Part shown: positions 15,821 to 23,852 of the stretch, one piece after another | How positions within the stretch are numbered: position 1 is the first letter of the stretch | Layout: each line of letters starts with the position of its first letter | NCBI GenBank assembly: GCA_017428035.1 | Contig: JAFRRR010000001.1 | Coordinates: forward strand, 1-47,659 | Reading direction: 5' to 3' | Length of the DNA: 47,659 nucleotides | Origin: Bacteroidales bacterium | GTDB taxonomy: Bacteria; Bacteroidota; Bacteroidia; Bacteroidales; UBA932 | Program-made: the position numbers and the translations under genes | Notes under the pieces: model-generated | Database searches by the model: none | What the model was told of the DNA's origin: nothing | The model's input: only the letters and a program-made list of their open reading frames with translations

Positions 15821-17422
15821 CTATTTAATCTTGAAAAGCAATAAATCGCCCTCGTCTATCGTAAATTCATTATAGCCGGACGGGCGCTCTACAAACGAGC
15901 CATCCCGCTCTATCGTGTACACCGCTTCGTTAAGAGTGACACTTGCTTTAATCTTATCGGTATAGCTCTGGTTGACAATGGCAACATATTCATTGCCACG
16001 GTTCCCTAGCAGGGAAACCAGAGCCATATCACTGGTGTTCAGCGACTCTATCTCTGCAGGCAGATCACTGGGAGCTAGCAGGTCTCCCCATACGGAAGAG
16101 ACACCCGCAAACCCTACTTTATGCACACTGCAGCCGTCAAACACATATCCTCTTTTCTGCACCTGAAGAGTGGCCTCTTTGAGATAGTCGTAGGCCTCGG
16201 TCCAGGTTCCGTCTGCCAGTATGGGCGACAGTGATGTGCCGCCATATTGCTGAATGGTGAAATACTGCACCACCTGAGCGCCGTAGGCCAGGTCGGTATA
16301 CACCTGCAAACGCAGATTCTCGGTAGAGGGCCTGCCGCGGTACTGGGTGGCTGACTCGCGGTCAATCCAGCAGCTTGCCGCAAATGCCCAGAACGGGATT
16401 CCATATTTGCGGGTCACCTCCGACACATCCCTGAGACATCTGTGCCAGTGGGTCATAACTGCGCCGCCGGGCAAAATCGGATACATATCAAACGATATGA
16501 ACTTGCACTTGCAGTCGCGGGCAAAAGCCTCGATATAGTCGCGATAGTTGTCTACCCCAAGGGCGTTGATACTGCCGTCGGGATTCAGATTGATATATAC
16601 AGGATGGTCGGGGTCCAACGACTCTATTTTCTCTTTGCGGACTCTAAGGGAAGGGATTTCCCTGGTGCTGGGCTCATCGCAAATATGATAGGCCATTGTG
16701 GCCGGATGATGCATCAGATAGTCTATCATCTGGTCCAGGCCCTTGTAATTTGCGGGATCCCTCTCGTAGTTGCTGGCCACCCAGCCAATAATCGGGAGGG
16801 TCTTGAGACCGGCCTGATGTGCCAGGTCCATCTGTATCTTGTAGTCGTAGTCGCCAGTCTCTACGGTAACTGACTTTAGCCCCGCCTCGGCCAGCTTCTT
16901 GAAATTGTCCAGAGTAGCCCACTGCGGTTTGAAATTGTAGTAGCCAAGAGCATTGACGTATGTACGGGTAGCGTCGGTATAAGGGTCGCGGATCATTACC
17001 GGCACCTTACGGGCCGACTTCATTCCGCTATTGGTCTCTGCGTTTATAACAATCTCGGCAGGAGATGCAGGGTCAGGGGCAGAAATCACAATCTCACCGG
17101 AAGTTTCGCTTGTTGCATTGACTTTGGCCGTCAAATCACCATTTACGGTGATGCTTACGGTAGAAGGCTCCTGGACAGAATACTTCACGGTGACGCTGCC
17201 ACCGGCATCCACGCCATACTTCTCTCTGTCAAACGAGATAAAGTACTCGTCGTCTGTTTCAACGCCGGGCTTTACAGCGGACGGGAGGCCCATTTCGTCT
17301 ACCTTCCCTTCCAGTTCGGTGAGGGTAGCGTTCAGCTCTTCCACCCGCGCCTGGTCTTCTTTGTTACAGGAGACAAAAAGCGCCAGCGAAACAACCAGAA
17401 TATATGTAAAGTACCGCTTCAT
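15821..17422 (-). CDS. TIM-barrel glycosidase-like lipoprotein, paralog E
   Basis: A 533-residue lipoprotein (lipobox 'LFVSC', Cys19). It has a coiled-coil stalk (about 21-44, 'EELNATLTELEGKVDEM'), an Ig-like domain (about 60-145, 'YGVDAGGSVTVKYSVQEP', 'GEIVISAPDPASP') and a TIM barrel from about 155. Motifs are 'AYHICDEPSTREI' (E250), 'FISFDMYPILPGG', 'PFWAFAASCWIDRES' and 'QYFTIQQYGGTSLSPI'. It groups with A and B. The C-terminus is the shared beta domain ending 'EGDLLLFKIK'. Its ATG overlaps the stop of the preceding lipoprotein gene as TAATG, so the two are probably translated together. The barrel is about the length of a clan GH-A catalytic domain. Confidence 0.8.
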   Translation of the reverse strand: MKRYFTYILVVSLALFVSCNKEDQARVEELNATLTELEGKVDEMGLPSAVKPGVETDDEYFISFDREKYGVDAGGSVTVKYSVQEPSTVSITVNGDLTAKVNATSETSGEIVISAPDPASPAEIVINAETNSGMKSARKVPVMIRDPYTDATRTYVNALGYYNFKPQWATLDNFKKLAEAGLKSVTVETGDYDYKIQMDLAHQAGLKTLPIIGWVASNYERDPANYKGLDQMIDYLMHHPATMAYHICDEPSTREIPSLRVRKEKIESLDPDHPVYINLNPDGSINALGVDNYRDYIEAFARDCKCKFISFDMYPILPGGAVMTHWHRCLRDVSEVTRKYGIPFWAFAASCWIDRESATQYRGRPSTENLRLQVYTDLAYGAQVVQYFTIQQYGGTSLSPILADGTWTEAYDYLKEATLQVQKRGYVFDGCSVHKVGFAGVSSVWGDLLAPSDLPAEIESLNTSDMALVSLLGNRGNEYVAIVNQSYTDKIKASVTLNEAVYTIERDGSFVERPSGYNEFTIDEGDLLLFKIK

Positions 17423-19536
17423 TATTCGGCAACCTGCTTTACACAGCGGATGGGAAGAGCACGGGCGCGGATATCGCCTTGATACCAGAGCATCTCGCCG
17501 GTTACCTTGTTGATGATGGTCTGGGCTCCGCCGCCGTCTTCCTGAGTGCCGTAACGGGAAGCGCAGGAGTGCCAGTATGCAACCTCTTCGCCACGGGTAA
17601 TCATGCTCTTGTGAGCCCTTCCGGCCCAGGGGAAGAAGTTTGTCTGCCCGTAATCGCCGCGGACTATGATGCCTGCATCGGTAAACTGGGCACGGTCCTT
17701 GTCCCTGAAAATCAGGAAAGTATTTGCAGGAGGAACCATATACCCTACGGGGCAGGGATCGTAGATTGTCTTCTTGAGGTCTTTCAGATAGCGGTTACGG
17801 CCATAGTCGGGATTGCCCCAGAGATAGTTGTTATTGCCGCTGTACCAGTTTCCGGACTGGCTGACCTCCTGGTATGCACGCTGGGGATAGCGGATTGCAA
17901 ATGCAAAGGCTGCGGCTGTGTTGGGTGACATATCCGTTGTGGCTGCAGTAAAGGTAAACGGATCTTTGCGGCCCCACTGGAAGTACATACCGTGGGTGGC
18001 TTCTCCGTCGGCAGGATCGGCGCTGGTTGCGCCCAGGTTGCGGTCCATAACAGTGAATTGCAGCTGGTCGGGATTGGTGTGGGTGCGGTCCTTGGGAACA
18101 TCGGTGCACCAGATGTGCCAGGTCCATATGGCAATGTTGCGGGCATTCCTCACGGAGATGCAGGCGCTGCCCTCGGCGCCGGTGGCGTGGAAAGACACCT
18201 TGCCGGTGGCCTTGTTCAAAGTCACATTATTGATAACCTCGGGATCGTTGTAATAAACCACCACGCTCTCGGGAGCAAGTTCTGCGGTTTCTGCGTGGAA
18301 TTCGACATTGGGAATGATGCCCTCGTTGCCGTTGCCCATAACCGTTGCGTCAAAGTAGTAGTCGCCCGCTGCGCTCACAATATAGCAGTTGGCGGTGCCG
18401 TTCTCGCTGAGGTTTGCGCCGGCGGGTGTCACAACACCCTCCTGGTAAATAACCACGGTCTGCTCGTAGCCGTCAGACTCAATGGTCACCAGGGCGCTTC
18501 GCATAGCAGAAGCATCGTTGGCAGCAGCCTTGAAAGACACTGTCTCTTCGCGGACAGCCTTGGTGCTGAGCGACTGCAGCCAGGAGGCGCCGTCGGCCAC
18601 AGAAACGGAATATTCGTCCAGATTTGTATAGAGCGTGACATCCACCTGACCGCCGGCGGCCGGTGCGCAGTATGCATCCCAGGCGGGATACATCACGGGG
18701 AAGGCTTCATCTACCTTCAGAGTATCAAAATTGATATCGGAGGCCACCATATTGCCTATTCCGTCACAGAAGAACAGACGGGCGGACAGGCCGGCTGCAG
18801 CTGCGGGAGCTGTGAATTTTACTTGTCCTTTATGATTGTTTTCCCAAGTGACATCGGCGCTCCAGCCCTCGGGCAGCAGCGGTGTCACGGTAAAGCTGTC
18901 GGTCTTGCCACTCAACAGGAAATCTACGGTCGCTGTGCCGTCGGTGGCCATTGTGGCGCCATTTCCGCTGAGCATAACCTGCATTATTGTTTCCTTGGGA
19001 AAATCCACAGTGGTGCCGCCAAGGAAAGTGACGGTGATATATGCGGCATTCTCCTCTACCTTGGTGATTACAGGGCCAGCGCTGAGACTGACCTCTTTCC
19101 AGCTCTTTTTGCCGTCGGTACTGATCTCTATCTGCCCATCGGTGATTCTGAATTCGGGAGATTTGGTGATGACGGCGTTTTTGCCTGAAGCATCCTTGAG
19201 CGGCTGGCCGCCAAGTGTCCAGAAAAAGGCGTCATCTGAATAGTCCACCGACACGCCGGCAGTCTGATTGCCCACATTCACCACACCGTTGCTCTTGAAC
19301 TGGAAAGCATAGCCGTCTGACTGCTTGGAAACAGACACGACAGGGTCACCGGCCTCGGCAATCAGCAGGACGTCGCGCAGCGCGCCAAGATTGACAGTAA
19401 CGGGCTCCAGATCGGATATGGCCTTGTTCAGGTCATCTATCTCTTTCTGAAGTTCTTCAATCTGAGGTTTGTAATCTTTGCACGAAACTGCAACCAGTGC
19501 GCACAAAATCAAAAATAAAGAGAATGTTCGTTTCAT
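17422..19536 (-). CDS. Multidomain lipoprotein: DUF4988, BACON, FISUMP-like
   Basis: A 704-residue lipoprotein (lipobox 'VAVSC', Cys19). The coiled coil (about 22-46) runs into a DUF4988-like domain ('FFWTLGGQPLKDASGKNAV', 'PEFRITDGQIEISTDGKKSW'). An Ig-like region follows (about 190-280), then a BACON-like domain with 'TNLDEYSVSVADGASWLQSL' and 'MRSALVTIESDGYEQTVVIYQEG', and last the FISUMP-like module. That module starts 'GTANCYIVSAAGDYYFDATVMGNG' near residue 380 and runs through 'LGATSADPADGEATHGMYFQWGRKDPF', 'WGNPDY', 'KTIYDPCPVGYMVPPANTF' and 'LPIRCVKQ'. Its layout is the same as the gene at 21202. No catalytic residues are recognised; a surface glycan-binding or adhesin-like role is a guess. 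A 47-bp gap separates it from paralog F, the longest gap in the array. Confidence 0.75.
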   Translation of the reverse strand: MKRTFSLFLILCALVAVSCKDYKPQIEELQKEIDDLNKAISDLEPVTVNLGALRDVLLIAEAGDPVVSVSKQSDGYAFQFKSNGVVNVGNQTAGVSVDYSDDAFFWTLGGQPLKDASGKNAVITKSPEFRITDGQIEISTDGKKSWKEVSLSAGPVITKVEENAAYITVTFLGGTTVDFPKETIMQVMLSGNGATMATDGTATVDFLLSGKTDSFTVTPLLPEGWSADVTWENNHKGQVKFTAPAAAAGLSARLFFCDGIGNMVASDINFDTLKVDEAFPVMYPAWDAYCAPAAGGQVDVTLYTNLDEYSVSVADGASWLQSLSTKAVREETVSFKAAANDASAMRSALVTIESDGYEQTVVIYQEGVVTPAGANLSENGTANCYIVSAAGDYYFDATVMGNGNEGIIPNVEFHAETAELAPESVVVYYNDPEVINNVTLNKATGKVSFHATGAEGSACISVRNARNIAIWTWHIWCTDVPKDRTHTNPDQLQFTVMDRNLGATSADPADGEATHGMYFQWGRKDPFTFTAATTDMSPNTAAAFAFAIRYPQRAYQEVSQSGNWYSGNNNYLWGNPDYGRNRYLKDLKKTIYDPCPVGYMVPPANTFLIFRDKDRAQFTDAGIIVRGDYGQTNFFPWAGRAHKSMITRGEEVAYWHSCASRYGTQEDGGGAQTIINKVTGEMLWYQGDIRARALPIRCVKQVAE

Positions 19537-19583
19537 ATTATCAAAAAAGGACTTTCAAACGTGCTAAGATAGCAAAAAATCAA

Positions 19584-21197
19584 TTACTGCCATTTTATGA
19601 CCAGCATATCACCTTCGTCAATGGTGAAGGTGGTCTTGCCCGGCTGCTGCTCTGTGAAGGTGCCTTCACGGTCAATTGTGTATACTTCTCTGGTGAATTC
19701 AACCTCCACCGGCAGCTTCTCAAGGTATGTTTTGTTGCAGATAACCACATACTCGTTGCCGGAATTGCCCACGAAAGAGACCAGCGCGCTGCCGCCGGCA
19801 GAAATGTCACCGATGGCATCCGGAAGGTCATCCCTGGTCAGGCAGGTACCGTGCAGATAGTAGTTGGCGCCAAGATGGCGAACCTTGTGCACATTGCTCT
19901 GGGCAAACACAAATTCGCGGTTGTGCAGCTCGCGGTCATATTCCTTGCAATCGTAGTAGGCTTGTGTATAATGCGGCTCGGGATTGACCCACGAGCCGTC
20001 CGGCTGTCTATACCCGTTAGCCACAAACGGCGCATAACCGGTGCCGCTGGTATTAACCCACACGAAGTACTGGTTGCACTGGGCACCGTAAGCCAGATTG
20101 ATATTTCCCTGAAGGCGCAAAGTCTCCAGTGTAGGGTCCACCCTGCCGCCTTCACGACAGCTCTGGATGAATGCCCAGAAGGGAATTCCGTACCGGTGGC
20201 AAACATCGTAAACTACGTTCAGGGAATTGTACCAGCAATCCTCTATACCACTCTGATAGATGGGATACTGGTCAAACGTGATAAACGTGAGGTTGCAGAC
20301 CCGGGCGAAATAGTTTACATACTCTTCATATGTAGTGGCGCCCATACCGGCCTGGGAAACGCTGCTGGGATGCAGATTGATATAGACCGGATATCCCGGT
20401 GCCAGCTCTTCTATGCGCTGCCTGGCCGCCGCCAGACGATAGGCGATGTCAGTGTGGGGCTCATCGGCAATCTGGAATGCGCATACAGCAGGGTATGTCA
20501 TAGCCTCCCGGACTTTATTCTCAAGACTTTTATCGTTTTCAGGATCGGAAGAGTAGTTGCCGGCACTGCCGCTTATGAAAAGTACCACTTTTATACCGTA
20601 CTCCTCTGCCAGACGGCAATGCTTGCGCCAGTCCAGCCAGGGTTCCCAGTCACCTTCTACCGTCAGCATAGTGACGCCTGCATCCACCAGTCTCTGGAAA
20701 TTCTCAGGTGTAGCCTGTTCGTCGCTAAAACCATAATATGCGTGAACTTCAATCTGCGGGCTTTTGACCTGATTGTATGGTTTGCGGACAAATACCTGAA
20801 GGAACGACTCTGCCGCTTCGCCTTTGGCGCCGGTGGCCTTGACGGTGATAATACCGGGAGATGCGGGGTCCGGGGCTGTTATCTCTATGATTCCGCTCTC
20901 ATCGTCTTTTTTGATGACTGAAGCGTTCCAGCCGTTGACGGCATTCACCTCAATGGAACCCGGCTGTGACAATTGGTAGTTGACGGCAAGACTGCCGCCG
21001 GCATCCGCCCAAAAGTATTCATTATCGAATTGTATAGAGAAATCCGACGACTCCGCCGACTGCTGCTCCGGCAACTCAGAGACCTTGTTCTCCAGTTCTG
21101 ACTTCTGCTCTAGCAACTGAGCCAACTGGTCTTTCTGCTCTTTGTCGCAGGAGCAGCAGAGAGCCAGGGCGAGTGATAATATCAATAGCTTTTTCAT
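19584..21197 (-). CDS. TIM-barrel glycosidase-like lipoprotein, paralog F
   Basis: A 537-residue lipoprotein (lipobox 'LCCSC', Cys17). The stalk (about 19-44, 'QLAQLLEQKSELENKVSEL') is a clear coiled coil. An Ig-like domain (about 53-138, 'FWADAGGSLAVNYQLSQPGSIEV', 'GIIEITAPDPASP') precedes the barrel. Barrel motifs are 'AFQIADEPHTDI' (E246), 'FITFDQYPIYQSG', 'PFWAFIQSCREGGRVDP' and 'NQYFVWVNTSGTGYAPF'. The 'CRE..R.DP' and 'SGT' motifs are shared with D only. An insertion near 'NGYRQPDGSWVNPEPHYTQAYYDC' is longer than in A or E. The C-terminal domain ends 'DEGDMLVIKWQ'. It is separated by 4 bp from the first gene of the array. Confidence 0.8.
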   Translation of the reverse strand: MKKLLILSLALALCCSCDKEQKDQLAQLLEQKSELENKVSELPEQQSAESSDFSIQFDNEYFWADAGGSLAVNYQLSQPGSIEVNAVNGWNASVIKKDDESGIIEITAPDPASPGIITVKATGAKGEAAESFLQVFVRKPYNQVKSPQIEVHAYYGFSDEQATPENFQRLVDAGVTMLTVEGDWEPWLDWRKHCRLAEEYGIKVVLFISGSAGNYSSDPENDKSLENKVREAMTYPAVCAFQIADEPHTDIAYRLAAARQRIEELAPGYPVYINLHPSSVSQAGMGATTYEEYVNYFARVCNLTFITFDQYPIYQSGIEDCWYNSLNVVYDVCHRYGIPFWAFIQSCREGGRVDPTLETLRLQGNINLAYGAQCNQYFVWVNTSGTGYAPFVANGYRQPDGSWVNPEPHYTQAYYDCKEYDRELHNREFVFAQSNVHKVRHLGANYYLHGTCLTRDDLPDAIGDISAGGSALVSFVGNSGNEYVVICNKTYLEKLPVEVEFTREVYTIDREGTFTEQQPGKTTFTIDEGDMLVIKWQ

Positions 21198-21201
21198 AGG
21201 C

Positions 21202-23328
21202 TTACTGCTGTTTTACGCAGCGGACCGGGATGCCGCGGGCGCGGAAATCGCCGTGATTAAGCTGCATACTTGCCTTGCGGACCTCAAAATAAACTGACGA
21301 ACCGCCATCGTAGACGCTGGAGTTGTAAATGCCCACATCGGAAGTCCAAAGGGCCAAGCAGATATTTTCGGGATGGTGACCAAAAGCCTCCCAGCTGCCC
21401 TGATATACACGGCCGGCATAGGGATAGAAACTTGTCTGGCCGTAATCACCACGAAGGACTATGCCGTTTACTATAAAATTCAGGCGGCGTTTGTTACTCA
21501 AAATGACAAACGTATTTGCCGGAGGCACCATATACCCCGGAGGACAGGGATCGTAGATTGTCTTTACAAGCTGGTCGAAGGGGGTGTTTCCGGTATAGTC
21601 GGGATTGCCCCACAAACCATCCACTATAGTAGATATCCAGTTGTATGACGTTCCTTGACCGGTCTTGAGCGCCCTGAAAGGCCTTATCACGCCATATGCG
21701 ATGGTGCCTGCGTTGTTAGAAGCCATCGAAGCCAAAATGTCGTCACCTGCAAACGGGTCTTTGCGGCCCCACTGATAGTAGAGGCCGTAGGTTGCTTCGC
21801 CGTCCTCGGGATTGGCGCTGGTGGCACCCAGGTTGCGGTCAAGGAGTATGAACTGCTGGCCGTTATCGTTGGTGTGGGCTTTCTCCAAAGGGATGTCGGT
21901 GAACCAGAGATGCCAGCTCCAAAGGACTCTGCCATCTTCGTCAAAGACTACCAAAGTCAGATTGCCCTTGTTTCCGGTGGCGTGGAAGTAAATCTTGCCG
22001 TCTTCAAGCCGCAGATCCTCGACAAGGGTTACATCCTCGTCAAATTCGGTCATTATTTCCACTTCTGCCGGCTGTATCTCTACAGTTTCTGTGTGGAAAC
22101 CGGCGCCTGCTATTATGCCCTGCCGGCCGTTGCCAATCACGGTGGCGTCAAAACAGTAATCCCCTGCGGCGGGGACAATATAGCAGTTGGCAGTGCCGTT
22201 TTCGCTGAGATTCGTACCCACAGAAGGCCTGCGGCCGTCCTGGCAAATCATCACTACTCTTGAATATGCACCTGATGTGAAAGTGACCCTTGCAGAGCGC
22301 ATCTCCACCGCGTCATTTGCCATGGCGCTGAAGATAATCTTGTCCTGGCGGACGGCCTTGGGACTCACCAGCGTGAGCCAGGAAGCGGACTCAGCATCAA
22401 TCTCATATTCAAGATTGGTGTTGAGCAAGACCTCCACGGTGCCGCCGTCGCAGCCTACATTGTATGCGTCGTAAGAGGGATGCAACTGGGGGAAATTCTG
22501 GTCCGGGACAAGGGTAGAAAGGTCCAGCACGGTCGCCTTCATATGGCCGGCCTCGTCGCTCACATACACCACCACCTCGTCAGAATCGGGGGTGCCGCTC
22601 ACGACATAAACTATCTGCCCTTTGAAAGCATTCTCTTTGATAATTCTGGGAGACCATCCGCCCGGCTGGCTGGTGGCCACCGTATACTCGCCGGAGCCGC
22701 CGGTGATGTAATAGTCCAGAATGACTCTGGACTGGGAGGCGATGGTGCTGCCATCGCCGCTTATCCTAACCTCCAACAGGGACTCTCTGGGCAATACCAG
22801 CTCGGCGCCGCCCAGCAGCGTAACCCTGAAACAGCCGGCCTCTTCTTCTACTTTCCTGATGACGGGCTCGCCGTCAGCAGCAATGTCTTTCCAGGTCTTG
22901 CCGGAATCGGTGCTTACCTGCGGTTTGCCGTCCCTGGAGTGGAATTCGGGTGATACTGACACCTTTGCATTGGCTCCGGAGGCATCCTTAAGCGGTGCTC
23001 CGTCCATCGTCCAGTAGTAACCGCCGTCGGCACCATCCACAGAAATGCCGGCAGTGTTGCCACCTACCGTGACGCTGCCGTTATTCTTGAATGTAAAAGT
23101 GACGCCGTTCCCACCTGGGACTACGCTCTCTATATAATCGCCGGCCTCGGCAAACGCCAGGACGTCTCTCAGGGCGCCCAGATTTGCAGAGACAGATTCC
23201 AGCCCGGAGAGAACCTCCGTGGTCTTGTCAATCTCGCCCTGAAGCTCTTCTATCTGTGACTTGTAATCGGCACACGAGGCTGTCAGCAGAGCGCAAGCAG
23301 CAATGAGTGGTATCAGCTTAAGTTTCAT
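21202..23328 (-). CDS. Multidomain lipoprotein: DUF4988, BACON, FISUMP-like (first gene of array)
   Basis: A 708-residue lipoprotein (lipobox 'LTASC', Cys19). The order is coiled coil (about 22-46), DUF4988-like (about 60-150, 'YYWTMDGAPLKDASGANAK'), an Ig-like region (about 190-265), BACON (about 286-366, 'GGTVEVLLNTNLEYEIDAESASWLTLV') and the FISUMP-like module from 'GTANCYIVPAAGDYCFDATVIGNG' at about 378 to 'IPVRCVKQQ'. It is a close paralog of the gene at 17422. The start at 23328 is preferred over an in-frame ATG at 23346 because the promoter (-7 box 23354-23361) would put transcription initiation at about 23350, and because MKLKLIPL begins a normal signal peptide. Function unknown. Confidence 0.75.
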   Translation of the reverse strand: MKLKLIPLIAACALLTASCADYKSQIEELQGEIDKTTEVLSGLESVSANLGALRDVLAFAEAGDYIESVVPGGNGVTFTFKNNGSVTVGGNTAGISVDGADGGYYWTMDGAPLKDASGANAKVSVSPEFHSRDGKPQVSTDSGKTWKDIAADGEPVIRKVEEEAGCFRVTLLGGAELVLPRESLLEVRISGDGSTIASQSRVILDYYITGGSGEYTVATSQPGGWSPRIIKENAFKGQIVYVVSGTPDSDEVVVYVSDEAGHMKATVLDLSTLVPDQNFPQLHPSYDAYNVGCDGGTVEVLLNTNLEYEIDAESASWLTLVSPKAVRQDKIIFSAMANDAVEMRSARVTFTSGAYSRVVMICQDGRRPSVGTNLSENGTANCYIVPAAGDYCFDATVIGNGRQGIIAGAGFHTETVEIQPAEVEIMTEFDEDVTLVEDLRLEDGKIYFHATGNKGNLTLVVFDEDGRVLWSWHLWFTDIPLEKAHTNDNGQQFILLDRNLGATSANPEDGEATYGLYYQWGRKDPFAGDDILASMASNNAGTIAYGVIRPFRALKTGQGTSYNWISTIVDGLWGNPDYTGNTPFDQLVKTIYDPCPPGYMVPPANTFVILSNKRRLNFIVNGIVLRGDYGQTSFYPYAGRVYQGSWEAFGHHPENICLALWTSDVGIYNSSVYDGGSSVYFEVRKASMQLNHGDFRARGIPVRCVKQQ

Positions 23329-23353
23329 ACTTTCAAAAAGAGACACAATTGCG

Positions 23354-23384
23354 CGAAGGTAGTCGCTTTTTGAATAAATTCAAA
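23354..23384 (-). promoter_or_regulatory. Promoter at the head of the 12-gene array
   Basis: On the minus strand TTTG (23381-23384) is followed after a 19-nt spacer by TACCTTCG (23354-23361), one mismatch from TAnnTTTG. Spacing is exactly that of Bacteroidetes sigma-ABfr promoters. Transcription would start near 23350, about 20 nt before the ATG at 23328. No comparably good promoter is seen elsewhere in the array. Confidence 0.65.
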
Positions 23385-23429
23385 ACACACCGAAAGTTAA
23401 CGGGAAAATGGTAGCCGTTTCTCTCCTCC

Positions 23430-23577
23430 CGTGCCAAAGTGACGTCAAGGCGGATGGCGCCAGAGCGCGTTCTAGGGCACATCACCTTGGCATCGACGCC
23501 TTATTTAGGGCCTCCAGACAGGCGAATCCCCGCCACAGCGCATATATCGCATGGTCGCTTGACGTCACTTTGGCACG
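23430..23577. repeat. REPIN-like inverted repeat, 20-bp arms
   Basis: Two perfect 20-bp inverted arms (23430-23449 and 23558-23577) are separated by 108 bp. Each arm contains the self-complementary octamer TGACGTCA and the string GTGCCAAAG. Partial complementarity extends about 5 more pairs outward. The size (148 bp) and layout match REPINs, pairs of inverted REP sequences mobilised by RAYT transposases, and a RAYT-like gene lies 270 bp away. No clear GTAG-type tetranucleotide common to both arms was found. Apart from this element, the tandem array and the array promoter, the 23347-23850 stretch holds no supported gene. Confidence 0.6.
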
Positions 23578-23600
23578 AGAGGGGCGCCCGCCAGGAGGCC

Positions 23601-23852
23601 GAAGATGCGCCGGGGCACAAAGGGACTCATCGACCGGGGGTCGAAGATGCGCCGGGGCACAAAGGGACTCATCGACCGGGGGCCGAAGATGCGCCAGGGC
23701 GCAAAGGGGCTCATCGACCGGGGGCCGAAGATGCGCCAGGGCGCAAAGGGGCTCATCGACAGGGAGCTGAAGTTACGCCAGGGCACAAAGGGACTCATCG
23801 ACCGGAGGCCGAAGATGCGCCAGGGCGCAAAGGGACTCATCGACCGGGAGCT
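23601..23852. repeat. 42-bp tandem repeat, six copies
   Basis: Six head-to-tail units begin at 23601, 23643, 23685, 23727, 23769 and 23811, each 42 bp, with a few substitutions between copies. Units 3, 4 and 6 contain the perfect palindrome TGCGCCAGGGCGCA; units 1, 2 and 5 have mismatched versions. The period is a multiple of three and several reading frames stay open through it, giving 14-residue peptide repeats, but none has a credible start or codon pattern. The last unit ends at the stop codon of the RAYT-like gene. No unique spacers occur between units, so it is not a CRISPR. Confidence 0.9.

Noticed and set aside
19537..19583. Second promoter inside the array (TATCTTAG on the minus strand in the 47-bp gap)
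   Set aside because: The -7 match is imperfect and no -33 element sits at proper spacing, so it was not listed.
23601..23852. CRISPR array
   Set aside because: Repeats are directly adjacent with no unique spacers, and no cas gene is nearby.
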